Assembly (NCBI RefSeq): GCF_025024155.1
Contig: NW_026251722.1
Coordinates: 372,001 to 436,000, forward strand
Direction of reading: 5' to 3'
DNA: 64,000 bases
DNA from: Gamsiella multidivaricata
Lineage: Eukaryota > Mortierellomycota > Mortierellomycetes > Mortierellales > Mortierellaceae
Part shown: piece after piece, positions 59,001-64,000 of the stretch
Position numbering within the stretch: the first letter of the stretch is position 1
How the letters are laid out: each line of letters begins with the position of its first letter
Made by a program: the position numbers and the translations under genes
Notes under the pieces: model-generated
Databases searched by the model: none
Told to the model about the DNA's origin: nothing
Seen by the model: the letters and a program-made list of their open reading frames with translations, nothing else

Positions 59001-59582
59001 GCAAGCCATCGCCGGAGCACAGCGGCTAACAGCAGTACATGGGGCTAAACTACTTCAGTCGGTCAAGGCGCATGTGGTGTCATTTGTTTCTGGTTTGCAG
59101 GCCATTTATTTATTTTTACGGCGGCTCAAATTTAAACTTCGTCACTATCCCCCTGAATAAACAAAGGAAGGGGATAGCGCAAAGGCATCTCAGTATGACA
59201 GTATGGACACGCTGTGCAAAAGTTTATTCTGACGAAGGACGGGGGTTTTTTTTCTCTCTTAATACAGAAAAGCAAAGCAATGAGAAATCATACAGGTGGT
59301 GAACATGGAAAATGCAAGGGTATTTTAGCAACACATATAATACTTTTGTTGGCGAAGAAAAAAAAAAAAAAAAAGCGAGGAACGAAACGACTGAGTGGAA
59401 TGGCATTCCAGTCAAGTCAGTCGAGTCAGTCGATAGACAGCGCGGCTAAGCTATCGAGAAGCGTTTGATATACAAATATTGGACACATTGAAAAGAATCA
59501 AATAGCGTTGAAGATTAAACAGGACAATAACGAAACAAAGTAAAAAATAAATAAAAAACGATCAGTCGAGCGAGACGCGCGC
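56015..59582. other. 3.6-kb region without recognised genes
   Basis: The first 400 bp is GA-rich and is probably the promoter and leader of the R3H-SUZ gene. From 56600 to 59300 several 60-110 codon frames on the + strand look protein-like but change frame and end in stops. Examples are NLMDAMNKCEKKLFNRTQAA near 56840-56890, VEEHEGVYRFRNRTDLAFIA near 57100, and FDILVLRMSHKITQHRVV near 58240. I recognise no family. They may be a decayed gene or transposon. An A17 run is near 59359 and the Con7-like gene ends at 59583. Confidence 0.4.
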
Positions 59583-61565
59583 TTAGAAACCCATCGGATG
59601 GCGGTGTTGGGAATGGTGCGAATGTTGGTGCTGGTTCGGGTGGGCATGAGGCTGTGGCAGCTGGTGCGGTTGATGGTGGGTCATCGTATGCATCGTCAAT
59701 GGGTGATGCGCTGGGTGCATATGATTCATAACTGGATCACAGATGGGCTGCTGAAGTTGCGCCTGTTGACTCTGAGCCTGCTGTTGGTGAAATGCGGCAG
59801 CCGCTTGTTTCGCTGCTTCCTCCTCAGCACGCTTGTGCTTTCGCCATGCCTTTCTCAACTCTTTGAATTCTATAAAAATGGACAAAAAAAAAAGATGAAC
59901 TTTCGTTAGCATCTGTATCCACATCTACGTCTGTGATGTCTGACGCTTTTTCAATGTCAACAGTAAATATTAAGACATAAAAGACGTACCTGCTGGCAAT
60001 CGCTTAGGGCCATGCTTCTGCATGTTGACGTGAGCGTTGAGGTGATTCAGTGTACCATAGGCCTTCTCGCAGTCGCCCCAACTGCAGACATAGAGACGTT
60101 CAATCTCGTCAAAGCGACGACGAGGGCGCTTCTTAGAGTTGACACCAGAGAGAGGAACAAACGAGTACACCTTCGAACCGTTTGAACTTCCGTCCAAGCT
60201 ACCCACATCACCGCCATTTTGGGACCATGTTGCGGTCTGCATGATTGCTTGAGATTGTGGAGCATGTGTGTGATGGTGTGATGGCGGCTGGCCATGGACC
60301 TGATGTTGTTGGAGAGCGAGAGAGTCCACATAGTCGACTGTGGGGGCGCCACGGGGAATGCCCTGCATCGATACGGAGTTGGCCCCTACGAAATTTCCAT
60401 GTGTAAATGCGCCAGAGTCCGCAGCCTCTGAGGGCATCACATTCGTCATAACCATGCCAGCTCCAGTTTCGAGCGAAGGAACGAATGAATAGGCTACCCT
60501 CCGTGCATAACCAGAGTTGGAGGCAGCGCTCGAGTCTTGAGGAATCATGGCGTTCGCCGATGCGGAATAGCGATCTTGAACGACATGGTCTTGGGGATAA
60601 ACATTAACAGGACCCTGCATATCCAAATACGGGTTAGGGGCGTAAAAGTTGGGGGGTGATGCGACCACATTACTCATGGTCGACATTGGTGCTTGCTGTG
60701 TCTGCATTGGAGGCGAGACGGCCATGGATGGAGATGAAGACGAGGTCAAGCCGTGGAGAGCTTCGGAAAGAGGAGGTAGAGCGGGTGCCTGTGCGGGCTG
60801 TTGTGCGGACTGTTGTGCTGGGTCCCATGTGTTCACAGGAGGCTGGGGCGCATTGGTAGCACCACGCATTTCGTCGGTCAAGCTTGCGCGGGCGTTTTGG
60901 GCTGGATACTCTTGCCGTGAACGTGCGTCCAAGGATGAAGATGGGGTATTGGGAGCCTTGCCGTGACTGGTCATCATGGATTGTCTGCGATCATGGATGG
61001 TGGTGCGGTTATGGGATGGGTAGGGCGACATATAGGCAGGCGAGCTCAGTTGTGGGGTAATGGTCTTCATGGAGTTATAGTCTGTGGAGGAGTAAAAAGG
61101 GGTGCTGTAGATCGACGGTGATGCAGCCTGTGTTTGGGAAGGGATCATAGCCTCTGCAAGATCAGATAAGACAAGAGTGGTGTTAGGTAGGTCCGAGAGC
61201 AGATCTGATACATGAGGCAACGGAAGATGCTGGGAAAATGTCTTACCAAGTTTAGCGGCCGCGTGTTCGACACTGCTTCGGCTGTAGTAGTTCTGGGCGT
61301 TCTTAATGTCCTCGTTGGTTGATGACTTGCTGTTCAAGGCGGCGGAAGAAGGAGTGTGAGCTGACGACTTCCAATCTGCAAATGAGTGTGAGGTCGATGG
61401 TTTGGGCAACAAATATTCCTGTGGCTGCTGCTGTTTTTGCTGTTCTCGCTCTTGGTCAGGATGCTGTTGGCTGTGGGTATGCGAACTGAGATTGGATCTC
61501 ATCTCAGTGTGAAATGGGTATGAGGATGTGGGCTCGAGTTGGTAGGGGCTGTAGACGGATAGCAT
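59583..61565 (-). CDS. Con7-like C2H2 transcription factor
   Basis: Two exons (61565-59990 and 59869-59583) give 620 residues. The first 480 are Ser/Pro/Gln rich and probably disordered. A basic stretch (KKRPRRRFDEIERLYV) leads into a single zinc finger CX4CX12HX5H (CSWGDCEKAYGTLNHLNAH and on to the second His). It is followed by GPKRLPAEFKELRKAWRKHK, the junction falling across the intron. The signature AYGTLNHLNAH with KR-P-EFKELR is that of the Con7 group, regulators of conidiation, cell wall and morphology genes in ascomycetes; the role in this organism is inferred. A Gln/His-rich C-terminus (HPNQHQHSHHSQHRHP) ends the protein. The intron is 119 bp in phase 1. Confidence 0.85.
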
Positions 61566-64000
61566 TGGAGAAGGACGTCAATATGCGAAAAGGGGGATAG
61601 GGATGTGTTGTTTCACGTTCGAGCTGAGGCAAGAGGGGAAAGGTGATCCTTTGGTGGCAGTGTTATTATGATTGAGCTGGATGTGAGGTCTATTCGCAAT
61701 CGATGCAAGCGTGCAAAGAGACTTTTTGTGTAGGAGACAGCAGTCGAAGGAAGGATCGAGGATGGGATGCGCGGGAAGGGATAAAGAGAAGAGGTAAACA
61801 TTTATTAATATCGTTTGCTTATGGACATAAGTTGCTTGGACGGTCGCCGGCGCATTGTGGCGGGAGTGATCGTTCCTGTATGCACACGCAGTGATAGACC
61901 CCTTGCTGTCTCCAGGCCTTGAGAGGTCGCCATGCTTGCATGTAAAAAGAAAAAGAGATCGATGGAAAGGGTACAACAGACGCCATTTGTACAACCCATT
62001 CGCGGGGGTGAGGAGATGGGGAACTTGTGGAAGAGAGATGGATAATGGAACTTACAACTTACAGTTTTATGCTGTCTGGCTATTGAGGATTTTTCGACTG
62101 AGATCAATTGCACTCTGTTCTGGATGATGGGTTCGAAAATACCGCGACTAGAAAGAAAAAGGGTGCACATGAGCAGATCAATACGATGTCCAAAGCGTAT
62201 ACATGTATAAAAAAAAGAAACGACCAATGCGCCAAGGGAGGTGGAGCAGGAGGGTGATTATATAATGTGTACATGTGGATGTGCACCGCGGAGAATCGAC
62301 AGTCTTTTGCCCCACCGCACTGCTTTCGAAAGGAATACATCTCGTCATCTTCTCAAAGGCTTTCGATAGGCAATAGGGCAAAAAGGCTTACATCCGCGGC
62401 TATAACGAATAATCGTTGTTTTTTGTGGAAAGGAGCCGAGAGAGAAGAAAAAATAAAGGAGATATGGGACAGTGTGGATTGTGTAGCAATGGCGCCTTCT
62501 GCAGCGTCGTTTGAGAATATTGAGCACTCGTCGACAAATCTCACGAGTGCAGGGGCGCAATGCTATGACAACGGCAAACAGATAGTTTGCTCCGACAACT
62601 GATAGCTGTCGGTGTGGTATAAGGACTTGTTGGTGGTGACTGGGGCAGGGTCTTTGTGTGCAGGGGACATGGTGGCGATGGATCAGGGGGAGGCGAGACA
62701 CGGATCTGAGTAGTCTGATACCAATGTGGGGATCTGAGACTGGCTCGTGCCACATCAGACCAGCTAGCTCTCTGGGCTTGGTATTGATTGTATCGTTTAC
62801 CTTTAGAATCTTCAAATAAGAGTGGAGCTAAAAGAGAGAGCAGGAAGAGTTGTGCAGGTGGTGGAGTTGGCGGTGGTGGCAGTAGTGCGTTGAGATGCAA
62901 CCTTGTGTGAATGGTTCAGGTAGTGTGCTGGCTTGGAGAGTTAGTGTAAGGATGAGTGTGCAGAGGAGATGAGGGAAAGCTAGGACCACTAGTTCGATAT
63001 TTGGTTCCTTTTAGCAGAAGCGTATGTATCGACAAGTAGAGAGAGAAAAAGCTGTTGACGAGAAGAAAACTAGAAAGATACCGAAGGGAGGAGAGGAGGG
63101 AAAAAAAAGAGAAGGGGAGAGATGTGGCCGAGGTGGGCGGGTTAAATAGTCTATCCAAGAATTCGACGGATTCTGTTTTTCTTTATTGAATTGAATAGGG
63201 CAAAGACAATAGAGAATAGAAGGACTGAATAGGAAAGAGTAAAGAATGAGGGTCATCGCCTGCAACATCCGTGGGTAACAGTGTATGTCGACATTGTGTA
63301 TACTTCAATTGAATATTCATGATTTTATTATACTTGTCTTATTCAGTGCGATTGAATGTGTTATACGTAAACTACAATAAGTACAGCGCTTATTCAATCG
63401 AATAGAATACATGTATAAATAATGACAATAGTAATAATACCGCCGCCTGACCCTTCTCTTTTCTCGAAGAGAAAACCTCTGGACACCGCGCTAGACTAAA
63501 AGAATAAAGAAAGAAAAAGGAAAAAAAAAAACGGTAATGTTGGTCGGGGAATACCTTTGAATAGCCAGATTATCATCGTCTTATATAACCCAAAACCACC
63601 CTTGGGGTCCGGTGCCAACGATGGTGGCAACCTTGTTTATTACTGTTGTTCTCATCCTTTTCGCCTGTGCTGTGGCGGGCAGACATGATATGCATAGATT
63701 CAGATAGGCACTTAGGCCTCGTGTGTGTTCGATCCTGCTCCCATCATGATGGCCCCTGCTTTCACAGCAGCGTACAAATGAATGTTAAAAATGAAGAATA
63801 GGGGTGGACCATGACAACAGCTGCGTCAATCTAGCGGATGCTTGCAGATAGACATTGTCCCAGAGTACAGAGGACGAATTTATGGGTGAGGTGATGTTTG
63901 CTGTATGATGCTACTCGCACCGAGGGTTTCGTATTGAAAGTGTCGTAATGCAAACGAGCGACAGCGATAAGCATGATGTGAATGACGACTGGGCGTCTAG
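61566..64000. other. Upstream region of the Con7-like gene
   Basis: No gene is supported. Frames on the minus strand near 62350-62900 and 62916-63268 are rich in Pro, Ser and Leu and look like read-through of a GA-rich (plus-strand) leader. The long distance to any other gene suggests a large promoter or 5' leader with introns. The last 600 bp has no motif I recognise. Confidence 0.45.

Noticed and set aside
1..64000. CRISPR arrays, rRNA, tRNA genes, or a bacterial-type gene cluster
   Set aside because: Repeats found are tandem or mononucleotide without spacers. I saw no rRNA cores or clear tRNA cloverleaf on reading, though small tRNA genes could be missed without a covariance search.

Overview
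The window is nuclear DNA of a filamentous fungus, most likely an early-diverging one such as Mortierella or Linnemannia. Nearly every gene is split by short GT-AG introns, several with good branch points (TACTAAC at 11762-11768). Genes are on both strands without operons. The gene set is eukaryotic and fungal: Sm ring, ESCRT-I, tri-snRNP, COMPASS subunit, Zn2Cys6 activator, cytokinesis SH3/transglutaminase protein. The lineage call is inference from gene style and one GCR1_C-like relic. I rebuilt exons by joining consensus splice sites that keep frame and restore family motifs.

Layout. 1-3.4 kb: gene-poor, with a C2H2 zinc-finger remnant. 3.4-5 kb: spliceosomal SmF and a small unknown gene. 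5.9-7.5 kb: broken GCR1_C-like/coiled-coil relic. 7.6-10.2 kb: cytosolic HSP90 with a heat-shock element. 10.3-16 kb: dense housekeeping block (RGG/Gln-rich protein, VPS28, mitochondrial uS12m, DPH2), arranged as two divergent pairs sharing 219-285 bp promoters. 17.5-20 kb: four-exon unknown gene preceded by a 14-bp tandem repeat. 20.3-23.2 kb: ABC-F ATPase. 24.7-29.8 kb: CYK3-like cytokinesis protein. 30.1-33.2 kb: possible tiny spliced gene, SNU23 and an acidic disordered protein. 33.4-35.4 kb: decayed pepsin-like protease. 36.7-39 kb: membrane-anchored HSL-type alpha/beta hydrolase. 39-41.2 kb: long repeat-rich promoter. 41.2-45.8 kb: Zn2Cys6 regulator. 46.1-51.6 kb: SWD2 and a divergent importin-alpha-like ARM protein. 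51.8-56 kb: R3H-SUZ RNA-binding protein. 56-59.5 kb: no recognisable gene. 59.6-61.6 kb: Con7-like C2H2 factor. 61.6-64 kb: its upstream region.

The genes form no single pathway. They are mostly core RNA, translation, trafficking and chromatin functions plus two fungal transcription factors. The oddest items are the Zn2Cys6 domain cut into mini-exons of 17-51 nt, the CYK3 homologue with Gly in place of the transglutaminase Cys, a protease relic that has lost its first catalytic Asp, a Cys-rich insertion in DPH2, an importin-alpha relative that looks like TMCO6/IMPA9, and many mononucleotide A/T runs of 20-40 bp inside introns. I found no convincing new multi-gene system, CRISPR array, rRNA or tRNA.
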